A DNA stretch of 64,000 nucleotides. Source: Affinundibacterium baiyunense. Lineage in GTDB: Bacteria > Pseudomonadota > Gammaproteobacteria > Burkholderiales > Burkholderiaceae_D. The position numbers and the translations under genes were made by a program. Of this stretch, positions 19,210 to 27,550 are shown in pieces. Location: the NCBI RefSeq assembly GCF_018139645.1, contig NZ_JAGSPM010000004.1, forward strand, positions 248,001 through 312,000, read 5' to 3'. Within the stretch, counting starts at the first letter, position 1; the number at the start of each line of letters is the position of its first letter. The notes beneath the pieces are model-generated. The model was not told the DNA's origin and made no database searches. It worked only from the letters and a program-made list of their open reading frames with translations.

Positions 19210-19764
19210 TTACGCTCCCCAAGCAGAACGGTTTTGGCGACGCTTGAACATCAAAATAGCAGTGAAAAATATCACTACTAACAGTAAACCCAGTGCAATC
19301 CACCAGCCAGTTTTCGATGTTTCTGGATGATCATGCGCTTGCTCGCTGAGATCAGGGATCTCTAAACTCGCCGTCATCACATCCCCTAATTCACCCGCCT
19401 GCACCGAAATCGACAAGGGATATTTACCCACTTTTTCCATAACGCCTTGCGCCAATTCAATCACATACACGCCCGGTGCAGTTTGCTTAGCGATCGCTTT
19501 CAATAGGTTACCGCTCTCAACTTCGATTTGTGCATCCGCAACCAAACTATTGTCGGCAAAACGATCCAAATAAATGATCAAGGAACGTGCTTGCAACACC
19601 GCAACCAACTCAAAATCTTCAGTTTGGGCAGTAGCGCGCGGCGCGACTTGCGTCGTGGGTACGGCAGGCGTTGCATGTTCGTGGTCATCATTACCGTGTG
19701 CGATCGCTGAGCTGGCGATCTGCATACTCAGAAAAAAAACAATTAAACAAAAAAAGGATTTCAA
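19210..19764 (-). CDS. His-rich exported, C-terminally anchored protein
   Basis: 184 residues. Signal peptide (MKSFFCLIVFFLSMQIASSAIA), then a metal-binding-looking HGNDDHEHA at the mature N terminus, a beta-rich middle, a second His patch (AHDHPETS) and one transmembrane helix near the C terminus (WWIALGLLLVVIFFTAILMF) followed by a positive tail. First gene of the efflux operon. It resembles uncharacterised periplasmic proteins found beside CusB/CusA-like genes, and its exact role is unknown. Confidence 0.82.
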   Translation of the reverse strand: MKSFFCLIVFFLSMQIASSAIAHGNDDHEHATPAVPTTQVAPRATAQTEDFELVAVLQARSLIIYLDRFADNSLVADAQIEVESGNLLKAIAKQTAPGVYVIELAQGVMEKVGKYPLSISVQAGELGDVMTASLEIPDLSEQAHDHPETSKTGWWIALGLLLVVIFFTAILMFKRRQNRSAWGA

Positions 19765-19906
19765 AACTCACTCCTTGATAGCGTGAAATCGTCGTCAAAC
19801 TTGCGTCGAGCAAAACAAACCAAAGCAAAATGACAATCAACAACATCAACCATGTTAAAAATAGCCACTATTATCGCTTTCGCATCACGACAGTTAGCTG
19901 ACTGCA

Positions 19907-19926
19907 AGATTACAAATCTGTAATCT
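19907..19926. promoter_or_regulatory. Palindromic operator-like site between metal operon and CusR-like gene
   Basis: A perfect inverted repeat with 8-nt arms (AGATTACA and TGTAATCT) around AATC. It lies in the 330-bp divergent region (19765-20094), about 140 bp from the efflux operon start and about 170 bp from the regulator start. The TTACA-n4-TGTAA core resembles boxes bound by heavy-metal response regulators of the CusR/CopR/CzcR type (recalled from the family, not searched). I infer it is the target of the regulator at 20095. The rest of the gap holds AT-rich sequence and short hairpins in the regulator leader (for example GAAGT with ACTTC near 19996). Confidence 0.7.
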
Positions 19927-20094
19927 GCGGGCACAAAACTGAGACTCTTAAAGTGAGCAAAGGCATTCTGGGGATTAAAGGGGAATTTATTGGAGTGAAG
20001 TGGAACTTCGCGGGTAAAATTGGCAAAACTTGGGAAAAATTTGCCAAGCTACTTCGCTCTCGCATCAAAATCACATCAAACATCAAAGTCCTAC

Positions 20095-20775
20095 ATGAAA
20101 ATCCTAATCGTTGAAGATGAACAAAAAACTGGCGATTACCTTAAACAAGGCTTAAGCGAATTCGGCTTTAGCGTTGATCTCGCCCGCAATGGTTTAGACG
20201 GATTGCATTTAGCCAAATCAGGCGACTATGACTTATTGATACTCGATGTCATGCTGCCCGAACTGAATGGTTGGCAAGTGTTAGAAGCCTTGCGCCGTCA
20301 AGGCTTACAAACCCCAGTCCTGTTCTTGACCGCAAAAGACCAAGTCGAAGATCGCGTCAAAGGCTTGGAACTTGGCGCGGATGATTATTTGGTTAAACCA
20401 TTTGCATTCTCTGAACTAGTCGCGCGCGTCAGAACTTTACTTAGACGCGGCAAGAATCAAATCGAATCCGCCACTTTGCGCGTAGCTGATCTTGAATTAG
20501 ATCGACTCAAACATCGCGTCACAAGAAATGGACAAAGAATAGAGTTAACCGCCAAAGAATTTTTATTGCTCGAATTATTCATGCGCCGCCAAGGTGAAGT
20601 GCTGACGCGCTCGCTGATCGCCTCCCAAGTCTGGGATATGAATTTTGATAGCGATACCAATGTGATTGAAGTAGCTGTTCGCCGCTTACGTAGCAAAATC
20701 GATGACGCTTTTGAACCCAAATTAATTCACACACTACGCGGCATGGGCTATGTGATGGAAGTGAAAGAAACATAA
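20095..20775 (+). CDS. CusR/CopR-like response regulator
   Basis: 226 residues, OmpR/PhoB family. The receiver domain starts [20 protein letters not shown], which is typical of heavy-metal regulators. The acceptor Asp is in [14 protein letters not shown] and the switch Lys in LVKPFAF. The winged-helix DNA-binding half contains [20 protein letters not shown] and the recognition part [17 protein letters not shown] 20095 gives the canonical length. The frame is open 25 codons upstream but without conserved sequence. The stop TAA overlaps the kinase start by one base. Probably controls the divergent efflux operon. Confidence 0.93.
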   Translation: MKILIVEDEQKTGDYLKQGLSEFGFSVDLARNGLDGLHLAKSGDYDLLILDVMLPELNGWQVLEALRRQGLQTPVLFLTAKDQVEDRVKGLELGADDYLVKPFAFSELVARVRTLLRRGKNQIESATLRVADLELDRLKHRVTRNGQRIELTAKEFLLLELFMRRQGEVLTRSLIASQVWDMNFDSDTNVIEVAVRRLRSKIDDAFEPKLIHTLRGMGYVMEVKET

Positions 20776-22181
20776 TGCAGCAACTCTCACTGACAGCGCG
20801 TTTAACGCTATTTTTCACCAGCCTATCGTGTATCGTTTTGCTCAGCTTGGGCTGGTTGATTGGTGCGTCCATCGATGCGCACTTTAAAGAGCAAGATCAC
20901 CATGCCTTGAGCGGAAAATTAGAGCTTGCACAGCACATCATTGAACGTGTGAATAGCGAACAAGAAGTACGCAATTTAGCCGATCAGCTCAGCGATGCCT
21001 TGGTCGGGCATCATGATTTAGCGATCACCATTTTAGATAAACAAGGCCAAGTAATCTTGGCATCAGAGGCAGTTAAATTTCCCGCTGTATATTTACAACG
21101 AGCACGAAGCCAACCCAGCCCCACCCTATTTTCTTGGGATGCCAACGGCGATCACTATCGCGGCTTAGTCAGTGTTTTCACCACCAAAGATCCACAATAT
21201 GCGCCCATCACAGTGGCGATTGCGACTGATATTGCGCACCACCAAGAATTCATGGCGAGCTTTCGTAAGACCCTGTGGCTATTTGTATTTGTAGCTGCTG
21301 CACTGACGAGCGTGTTAGCGTGGTTTGCCGCCAGCCGCGGCTTACGTCCATTGCGCATTATGCGAGAACGCGCAGCCAAAGTGACCGCCAATAAATTAGA
21401 TCAACGCTTACCATTAGAATCCGTGCCGCCAGAGTTAGCCGATTTAGCACAAAGCTTAAATCAAATGCTAGCAAGACTAGAAGAAGCATTTCAACGCTTA
21501 TCTGATTTTTCTTCCGATCTTGCACACGAGTTGCGTACGCCTATCAGCAATTTAATGACTCAAACCCAAGTGTCTTTGTCACAAGCGCGCGATGCACAAA
21601 GCTATCGCGAAATCTTAGAATCGAATGCTGAAGAATACAGCCGTCTGGCGCGCATGATTGCGGATATGTTATTTCTTGCCAAAGCAGAAAATGGCCTAAG
21701 TCTCGCCAATGTAGAAGCGGTCGATATCGTGCGTGAACTACGCGATTTATTTGAATTTTATGAGGCGCTAGCGGACGAAAAAACGATTCGCTTTGATCTA
21801 CAAATTGAGCAATCAAATGCCGCAAGCTGGGTGATACGCGGTGATCGCTTGATGTTAAGACGAGCACTCAGCAATATCTTATCTAATGCCCTACGGTACA
21901 CACCAGAAGGCAACAGTATCCAAGTGCATCTACAGCTACAATCCTCGTGTATCGAGCTAAAGATTTGCAACCCCGGCAGCACTATTCCAACCCATCATCT
22001 GAGTCGTATCTTTGAACGTTTTTACCGCGCCGACCATGCACGCCAACATGCCGATGGCGAAGGTTCTGGCTTAGGTTTAGCGATTGTAAAGGCGATTATC
22101 GATGGACATCGTGGACAAATCAGCGCAAGCTCGGAAAATCAACTAACTTGTTTTACCATTCATCTTCCGCAGCAAAATTAA
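20775..22181 (+). CDS. Heavy-metal sensor histidine kinase (CusS-like)
   Basis: 468 residues. TM1 at about 10-32, periplasmic sensor about 33-165, TM2 about 168-190, HAMP, then H-box FSSDLAHELRTPISNL, the N-box in SNILSNALRYTPEG, the F box IFERFYRADHARQ and G2 GSGLGLAIV. The length and H-box environment match the heavy-metal sensor kinase family (CusS/CopS/IrlS). It starts in the stop codon of the regulator gene (TAATG), so the two are co-translated. The periplasmic domain probably senses the ion exported by the divergent operon. Which ion cannot be read from sequence. Confidence 0.92.
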   Translation: MQQLSLTARLTLFFTSLSCIVLLSLGWLIGASIDAHFKEQDHHALSGKLELAQHIIERVNSEQEVRNLADQLSDALVGHHDLAITILDKQGQVILASEAVKFPAVYLQRARSQPSPTLFSWDANGDHYRGLVSVFTTKDPQYAPITVAIATDIAHHQEFMASFRKTLWLFVFVAAALTSVLAWFAASRGLRPLRIMRERAAKVTANKLDQRLPLESVPPELADLAQSLNQMLARLEEAFQRLSDFSSDLAHELRTPISNLMTQTQVSLSQARDAQSYREILESNAEEYSRLARMIADMLFLAKAENGLSLANVEAVDIVRELRDLFEFYEALADEKTIRFDLQIEQSNAASWVIRGDRLMLRRALSNILSNALRYTPEGNSIQVHLQLQSSCIELKICNPGSTIPTHHLSRIFERFYRADHARQHADGEGSGLGLAIVKAIIDGHRGQISASSENQLTCFTIHLPQQN

Positions 22182-22210
22182 GCATTGCCAAACCAAGCAG
22201 ATCTAAAATA

Positions 22211-22250
22211 AAAAAAGCGCCATGTGTATCAATGCACAAGGCGCTTTTTT
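22211..22250. terminator. Bidirectional intrinsic terminator
   Basis: AAAAAAGCGCC pairs with GGCGCTTTTTT and an inner TGTG pairs with CACA. A-tract and T-tract on either side make it work for the sensor kinase (+) and for the M20 peptidase (-). Confidence 0.9.
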
Positions 22251-22304
22251 CTCAACGGTGAATTATTTTTTTAGCTTGATGAAATGAGTTTCACTGAATG
22301 AATT

Positions 22305-23777
22305 TCACTGACTAAGGCGTTTCGCCAAATCATATAAAAACCGTTGACCTTCATACAGCGATTTCACAGGTAAACGTTCATTCAAGCCATGCGCGTTCGA
22401 GCCTTCTGGATAATGAAAAATCCCACTCACACCATAAGTCCAAATTCCCGCATTATTTAAGAAACGACCGTCAGTGCCGCCTGGCGACATGGTCGGTACT
22501 ACAGGAATACCTGGCCACATTTGTTGCGTTAAATCAGTCACGGCCTTCATCAATTCAGGGTGTAAGGGTTGTGCAGGCGATGCTGTGGCGGTACCGACTG
22601 GCGTCACTTTAATCGCACTGTCTGCCAACACCGATTGGATGCTAGCTTGAGTTTGCTCGACAGTTTCACCGGGCAAAATACGACAATTCACATTGGCTTG
22701 TGCACGCTGCGGTAATGCATTGGTCGCGTGACCCGCATTCACCATCGTCGCCACGCAGGTGGTGCGCAAACTGGCGTTATAAAACGGCGTAGTGGCACTT
22801 AAACGTGCCAAGGCTTCTGCATCGACTGGTTCACGTAAGATGGCCTTCATATCTGCGGCCAATTGCCCGCTCTCTATATTCGACATGGTTTCAAAAAAAC
22901 CACGTGTGGTTGGCGTCAAGCGGAAAGGGAAATCATATTTACCCAAACGCGATAATGCATCTGATAATTGATAAATCGCATTATCTTTGCGTGGCACCGA
23001 GCTGTGTCCGCCAGTATTCGTCACCTCTAAACTAAAACTTTGAAATATCTTTTCGCCTGCTTGTATGCCATGACGCACTGGTTTGCCATTTTTATCTAAG
23101 CTACCACCACCGCCTTCATTTAAAGCAAGTTCTGCATCGATTAATTCACGATGATTCTTTAACAAATACTCGACACCATTAAATTCTGCTGGTACTAACT
23201 CTTCATCGCAGGTCAAGGCCATGATGATATCGCGCTTGGTTTTCAATTTCTCCTGTTTATAACGCATCATATTGGCAACGAAAATTGCTGCCATTGGCTT
23301 ATCGTCAGACGAGCCACGCGCATAAAAGAAACCATCTTCTTCTATCAATTTGAATGGATCGCGCAACCAATCTTCACGTTTCGCTTCGACCACGTCGATA
23401 TGCGCAAGCAGTAACAAAGGTTTTTGTGTTGCGCCAGCAGTTGCCTTATAACGCGCGACTAAATTGCCTTTCTTGGGTGCGCCGGGTGGCACAATGACTT
23501 GCATATCACTATCAGCAAAGCCAGCCTTTTTCAAATGTGCCGCCATCGCCTTTGAGGCCGCAGTGCAACTGCCCACTGAGTTGGTGGTATTTATCTCAAC
23601 CAACTCTTGATAAATCGCGCGCAGTTGTTTTTGTTCGGGACTAAGGTTCTTTACAGCATTCTGTGCATGGGCTTGTGCACTAATTTGTGCACCAACTTGC
23701 GCACTGAAGCCAGCGGCAACGCTACTCACTGCAATAGCGATGATGGCACGGCTTATTTTGCTACGAGATATCGACAT
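22305..23777 (-). CDS. Exported M20-family metallopeptidase
   Basis: 490 residues with a signal peptide (cleavage near the AHA/AQA repeats around residue 30-38). Di-zinc M20 motifs are visible: LLLLAHIDVVEAKREDW (His ligand and Asp), GSSDDKPMA (bridging Asp), CDEELVPAEF (general base and ligand Glu), and a C-terminal His in NAHGLNERL. The dimerisation-type insert is present (KIFQSFSLEVTNTGGHSS). It is likely an exported aminopeptidase or carboxypeptidase-like enzyme, substrate unknown. Monocistronic, with an AGGA Shine-Dalgarno upstream. Confidence 0.92.
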   Translation of the reverse strand: MSISRSKISRAIIAIAVSSVAAGFSAQVGAQISAQAHAQNAVKNLSPEQKQLRAIYQELVEINTTNSVGSCTAASKAMAAHLKKAGFADSDMQVIVPPGAPKKGNLVARYKATAGATQKPLLLLAHIDVVEAKREDWLRDPFKLIEEDGFFYARGSSDDKPMAAIFVANMMRYKQEKLKTKRDIIMALTCDEELVPAEFNGVEYLLKNHRELIDAELALNEGGGGSLDKNGKPVRHGIQAGEKIFQSFSLEVTNTGGHSSVPRKDNAIYQLSDALSRLGKYDFPFRLTPTTRGFFETMSNIESGQLAADMKAILREPVDAEALARLSATTPFYNASLRTTCVATMVNAGHATNALPQRAQANVNCRILPGETVEQTQASIQSVLADSAIKVTPVGTATASPAQPLHPELMKAVTDLTQQMWPGIPVVPTMSPGGTDGRFLNNAGIWTYGVSGIFHYPEGSNAHGLNERLPVKSLYEGQRFLYDLAKRLSQ

Positions 23778-24026
23778 AGTGAGTTCCTAAGTTAGCCTAC
23801 AAATAAGTCTCGAAAAAAAGACATGTACCGAATGATAGATGCCATGAAGATGCTACAAACAAGTATGGACTAGAGCTGCACGCCAGAGTTCCCAACTCAC
23901 AAAAAAAGACGCAAATCCATCGAAGCTAGCGGTTTAAATGAGCAATCGACTATTCTCAAGCTACTTCAACCAACACATCAATTGCAAACATTAGAAAAAC
24001 ATTTAGAAAGAAATTTAGATACAAGT

Positions 24027-25418
24027 CTAAGAAGAAAACCATACTGTAACAATCAAGCCCTGCCCCGCAGCTTCCCCCAGTTCAAGTTGCGCATCATGGC
24101 TGTGAACTATACTCTTGACGATCGACAAGCCCAAGCCACTCCCTGATGCGCTCGCGCCGGGCAAACGGAAGAAACGTTCAAATACCTTTTCACGCATCTC
24201 GACTGGAATCCCTGGACCCGTATCTTGAATACGTAAGAAGGCGCGACCATCGACACTTCCACAAGATAATGCAATCTGACCACCAGCAGGTGTGTAGCGC
24301 ACCGCATTATCGAATAAATTACGCACCATAATCGCCAGCGTATCGGGATTTATTAAGCAAGAAGCAGCTTGCAGCTCGCTGGTAAAAGCTAACTGTTTTT
24401 TCTCTGCGATAGCGGTAAATTCAGCGACTTGCTTAGCTAAAAATGCTTGCAAATCACCCGTCTGTAAAGCAGGATCACGCGCTGCTTGTGGGTCGAGTTT
24501 AGATAAGGTCATTAACTGCCCAACCAAGCGGGTTGCACGATCAACGCTAATCAACAGACCCGCAGCAGCTTCGTCACGTTCATGATCATTGCGAGCACGT
24601 TGGATAACCTGCAAATTTGCTTTAATCGCCGCTAGTGGCGTACGCAATTCATGCGAAGCATTTGCGGTGAATCGTTGCTCTTGCTCCATCGCATGACTAA
24701 CCCGTTCAAACAACTGATTCAAAGCACTAAGTAAAGAGTGCAATTCAATCGGCGCTCCAGCCAAATCGACTTTTTCTAAATCATTGGGCGTACGTTGACT
24801 AACTTGATCAGCCGAGTGTTGTAACGCACGGAATAAGCGATTAATCATCCACCATATCGCACCGGCCATTAAGGGCAACACCAGTAACGCAAATACCAGT
24901 AATTTGTAGGCAAAACGGCCGCTAATATCTTTACGATGACTAATTGGTTCAGCGATCTGAATTTGCAAACGATGCGGCGCATTCCAAATCGAATAAGTAC
25001 GCCAAGGTTGTCCATTCAATTGGGTCCAACCGAAACCACTATTGGTGTCAGTGGTCAAGGGCGTTTCTGGCGCTGCATTATTACGATATAGTAGCCGCTT
25101 TTGCGTATCCCAGATTTGCAGCAATAAATACTGGCTATGCTTTTCCACATTGGATTCGGTCAAGGTATCAGCAGTCGAAGCTAAGCGTTCCTCAGCTTCA
25201 TGATCGGCAAGCGTCAACAACAAATGCGCAGTCTCGGCTAAGGATTGATCAAATAATTCTTGGCTTTCTTGATCAGCCTCGATGTACACGACGATGCCAC
25301 TAAAGCCCCAAATTGATACGGTAATCGCTAATACAATTGCCAAGATCGAACGACGCAGCGACCAGCCCTCGCCTTCTTTCTTCGCCAAATTTTTCAACTC
25401 GATTTTACTTAAATTCAT
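24027..25418 (-). CDS. Sensor histidine kinase (QseC/PmrB-like)
   Basis: 463 residues. TM1 at about 25-47, periplasmic region about 50-165, TM2 about 168-190, a HAMP-like segment, H-box FTANASHELRTPLAAIKANL, N-box NLFDNAVRYTPAGG, G1 DTGPGIP, F box FERFFRLPG, G2 GSGLGLSIV. The short periplasmic domain and H-box context match the QseC/PmrB group. Encoded 48 bp after its cognate regulator. A 14-nt sequence shared with the regulator's leader ends just before its AGAGAAG Shine-Dalgarno. Confidence 0.92.
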   Translation of the reverse strand: MNLSKIELKNLAKKEGEGWSLRRSILAIVLAITVSIWGFSGIVVYIEADQESQELFDQSLAETAHLLLTLADHEAEERLASTADTLTESNVEKHSQYLLLQIWDTQKRLLYRNNAAPETPLTTDTNSGFGWTQLNGQPWRTYSIWNAPHRLQIQIAEPISHRKDISGRFAYKLLVFALLVLPLMAGAIWWMINRLFRALQHSADQVSQRTPNDLEKVDLAGAPIELHSLLSALNQLFERVSHAMEQEQRFTANASHELRTPLAAIKANLQVIQRARNDHERDEAAAGLLISVDRATRLVGQLMTLSKLDPQAARDPALQTGDLQAFLAKQVAEFTAIAEKKQLAFTSELQAASCLINPDTLAIMVRNLFDNAVRYTPAGGQIALSCGSVDGRAFLRIQDTGPGIPVEMREKVFERFFRLPGASASGSGLGLSIVKSIVHSHDAQLELGEAAGQGLIVTVWFSS

Positions 25419-25429
25419 ATCTGCTTCTC

Positions 25430-25454
25430 TTACTGTGCCGATTACCCTAATCGG
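25430..25454. promoter_or_regulatory. Leader repeat and hairpin between regulator and kinase genes
   Basis: TTACTGTGCCGATT at 25430-25443 is an exact copy of 26147-26160. Here it runs into a perfect inverted repeat, CCGATTA-CCC-TAATCGG (25438-25454). It lies in the 48-bp gap between the response regulator stop and the kinase start. It could be a processing site, translational control site or operator. Confidence 0.55.
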
Positions 25455-25466
25455 TATCTCTCAACA

Positions 25467-26126
25467 TTATTCTTTATCGATCACGTAACCAACCGCATGC
25501 AAAGTGCGTATCAATTCTTTGCCGAGTTTCTTGCGCAGATGATGAATATGTACTTGTATCGTATTACTTTCGATTTCATCACCCCAGCTATAAAGCGCTT
25601 GTTCCAGCTGATCTTTCGTGATGATTTGTCCTAAATGCTCAAACAGAATTTGTAAGATATTAAATTCTCGCGTCGTCAAATTAACCGACTCACCATGCAA
25701 TTTGACCTGTCTCGCGGCGGTATCAATTTCGACACCGCGATGGGTTAGGATCTCTCGACTGCGACCAACTAAGCGCCGACGAACCGTACGGATGCGGGCA
25801 GCAAGTTCATCTATGTCATACGGTTTGACGATGAAATCATCAGCGCCGCTGTCTAAACCCATGATGCGATCGGGAATTTGATCTCTTGCGGTCAAAATCA
25901 AAATCGATTGATCAAACCCGGCTGCTCGCAATTTTTTCAATAAAGTCATGCCATCTTGACGCGGCAAACCTAGATCCAGTAACAAACATTGATACTGATG
26001 GAGTTTAATAGATATTTCTGCATCTTCTGCCGACTGTACCCAATCAACCGCATAACCTAACTGATCCAAGCCTAGCTGCGTAGCGCGTCCTAATTGCGGA
26101 TCATCCTCTACCAACAAAATACGCAT
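25467..26126 (-). CDS. QseB/PmrA-like response regulator
   Basis: 219 residues, OmpR family. The start MRILLVEDDPQLGRATQLGL and the length are typical of QseB/PmrA. Acceptor Asp in LLLDLGLPRQDGM, switch region ILTARDQIPDR, Lys in FIVKPYDIDEL. The DNA-binding half has LTTREFNILQILFEHLG and IQVHIHHLRKKLG. GGAGGG precedes the ATG. The leader carries the 14-nt repeat at 26147-26160. It is divergent from the second RND operon, with TTAAG boxes in between, so it probably controls both. Confidence 0.93.
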   Translation of the reverse strand: MRILLVEDDPQLGRATQLGLDQLGYAVDWVQSAEDAEISIKLHQYQCLLLDLGLPRQDGMTLLKKLRAAGFDQSILILTARDQIPDRIMGLDSGADDFIVKPYDIDELAARIRTVRRRLVGRSREILTHRGVEIDTAARQVKLHGESVNLTTREFNILQILFEHLGQIITKDQLEQALYSWGDEIESNTIQVHIHHLRKKLGKELIRTLHAVGYVIDKE

Positions 26127-26146
26127 ATCCCTCCTCAGTTTTGTTT

Positions 26147-26160
26147 TTACTGTGCCGATT
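26147..26160. repeat. Second copy of the 14-nt leader repeat
   Basis: TTACTGTGCCGATT, identical in sequence and orientation to 25430-25443. Read in the direction of transcription it is AATCGGCACAGTAA, 21 nt before the regulator start codon. The other copy is 12 nt before the kinase start codon. Confidence 0.75.
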
Positions 26161-26179
26161 GATTGTTCGCAAATATAAG

Positions 26180-26220
26180 CTTAACTTGTTAAGGAGTTCT
26201 TAAGAACCACTAACTACAAT
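26180..26220. promoter_or_regulatory. PmrA/QseB-like boxes and promoter of the second RND operon
   Basis: GTTAAG (26188-26193), 5 nt, CTTAAG (26199-26204) has the 11-bp spacing of PmrA/QseB direct repeats (xTTAAG-N5-CTTAAG). A CTTAAC at 26180 also makes a palindrome with GTTAAG. A TACAAT -10-like hexamer follows at 26215-26220, about 50 bp before the MFP start codon. I infer control by the divergent QseB-like regulator. Confidence 0.7.
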
Positions 26221-26269
26221 AGCTTCACTTTCCCCTTATTGACACTCTTTGAGACCAATTGAGACTATT

Positions 26270-27550
26270 ATGCTGACTTTCATCCATCAAGAAAAACAAT
26301 TTAGCAAGCTTCTCCTGCTCAGCGCCATTGGGCTAGTTAGTGTTGTGTCGCATAGCAATGCACAAACAAATTCCCAAATTCATATCAGCCAGCAGCAAAT
26401 TGCGCGTTCTGGCATCAAAATTGAAGCAGCCACCGTTGCTAGCGATGGTGCATTGTCAGCCAATGCCAATCTATCAGATAAAGGCTTGCGCTTATCTGGC
26501 ACCGTAGTCGCTGCCACTTCAGCAACGCAATTGCTCAGCGCCGTCGTTAGTGGCGTGATTCAAAGCATACACGTCAACCCCTTACAAGAAGTGAAAGCAG
26601 GCACCCCGATCGCGACTATCTTTAGTCAGCAGTTGATGGAAATGCAAAGAGAATACTTGCAGTTCGCGACTCAAGCACAACTCGCACAAGACAAAGTAAA
26701 TCGTGACGAAAACTTGTTTAAAGAGGGAATTGTGTCGCAAAGCCGCGTACAAGAAAGCCGAGCACTAGCCATACAATCCGAAGTTGCGGCGAGTGAACGT
26801 CGGCAAAGCTTAAAGGCGGCTGGATTAAGCGATAACGCCTTGAAGCAATTACTCAAAACCAGAAGCTTAGTCGCTAACACGGCTATTTATGCCAAATCAA
26901 AAGGGACAGTATTAGATTTGCAAGCCCAGCTTGGGCAAAGAGTCGAAGCGGGAATGCCGATCGCCAAGCTCAGTGGCGATGCACCATTCTGGATAGAACT
27001 TCAAGCATCAAAAGCACAAGCCGCGCAAATACGCACTGGTGATCTCTTGCAAATAAAAGACTGTGGCAATGCCAAAGTCATGGCGATCTCGCCACAAATT
27101 GAAGCAGGCAATCAAAGCATCACAGTTCGCGCACAAGAAATTATCCAAGCTAAGCAAGCGTCATGCTTACGTTTAAACCAATTTGTCGAAGCTAGTCATA
27201 TCGGTCATCAAGTCGTCAAAAATAGTTATGGCGTACCTGCAAATGCTTTAGTGCGTAATGGCAAACACCAGTACGTGTTTGTAAAAAACAATCATGGCTT
27301 TGAAGCGATTGAAGTCAACGTAGTGACAGGTTCGCCCGATAAAATTTGGGTGACAGGTAATTTTGCGAGTAATCCGCAAATCGCCACTCAAGGCTTGGTG
27401 GTTTTAAAAGGGGCCTGGATGGGCTTGGGCACAGAAGGCGAAGATGCTCCACCACCAGTCGCTACTAATGCAGCTGCTGCCAAGGCATCCGCTAAAGACA
27501 CAAACAAAGAAACAAATCAAAAACCAACGACAAACAGTGAGAAGAAATAA
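26270..27550 (+). CDS. Membrane fusion protein of second metal RND pump
   Basis: 426 residues from ATG 26270. The frame opens 7 codons earlier with TTG 26249, which I reject because the signal peptide (FSKLLLLSAIGLVSVVSHSNA) fits better with the ATG. HlyD/CusB-like layout: lipoyl half (SGVIQSIHVNPLQEVKAGTPIATI), helical hairpin (QREYLQFATQAQLAQDKVNRDENLF is within it), second lipoyl half (SKGTVLDLQAQLGQRVEAGMP), beta-barrel, and a Lys/Thr-rich C-terminal tail. The stop overlaps the pump start (TAATG). Confidence 0.9.
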   Translation: MLTFIHQEKQFSKLLLLSAIGLVSVVSHSNAQTNSQIHISQQQIARSGIKIEAATVASDGALSANANLSDKGLRLSGTVVAATSATQLLSAVVSGVIQSIHVNPLQEVKAGTPIATIFSQQLMEMQREYLQFATQAQLAQDKVNRDENLFKEGIVSQSRVQESRALAIQSEVAASERRQSLKAAGLSDNALKQLLKTRSLVANTAIYAKSKGTVLDLQAQLGQRVEAGMPIAKLSGDAPFWIELQASKAQAAQIRTGDLLQIKDCGNAKVMAISPQIEAGNQSITVRAQEIIQAKQASCLRLNQFVEASHIGHQVVKNSYGVPANALVRNGKHQYVFVKNNHGFEAIEVNVVTGSPDKIWVTGNFASNPQIATQGLVVLKGAWMGLGTEGEDAPPPVATNAAAAKASAKDTNKETNQKPTTNSEKK

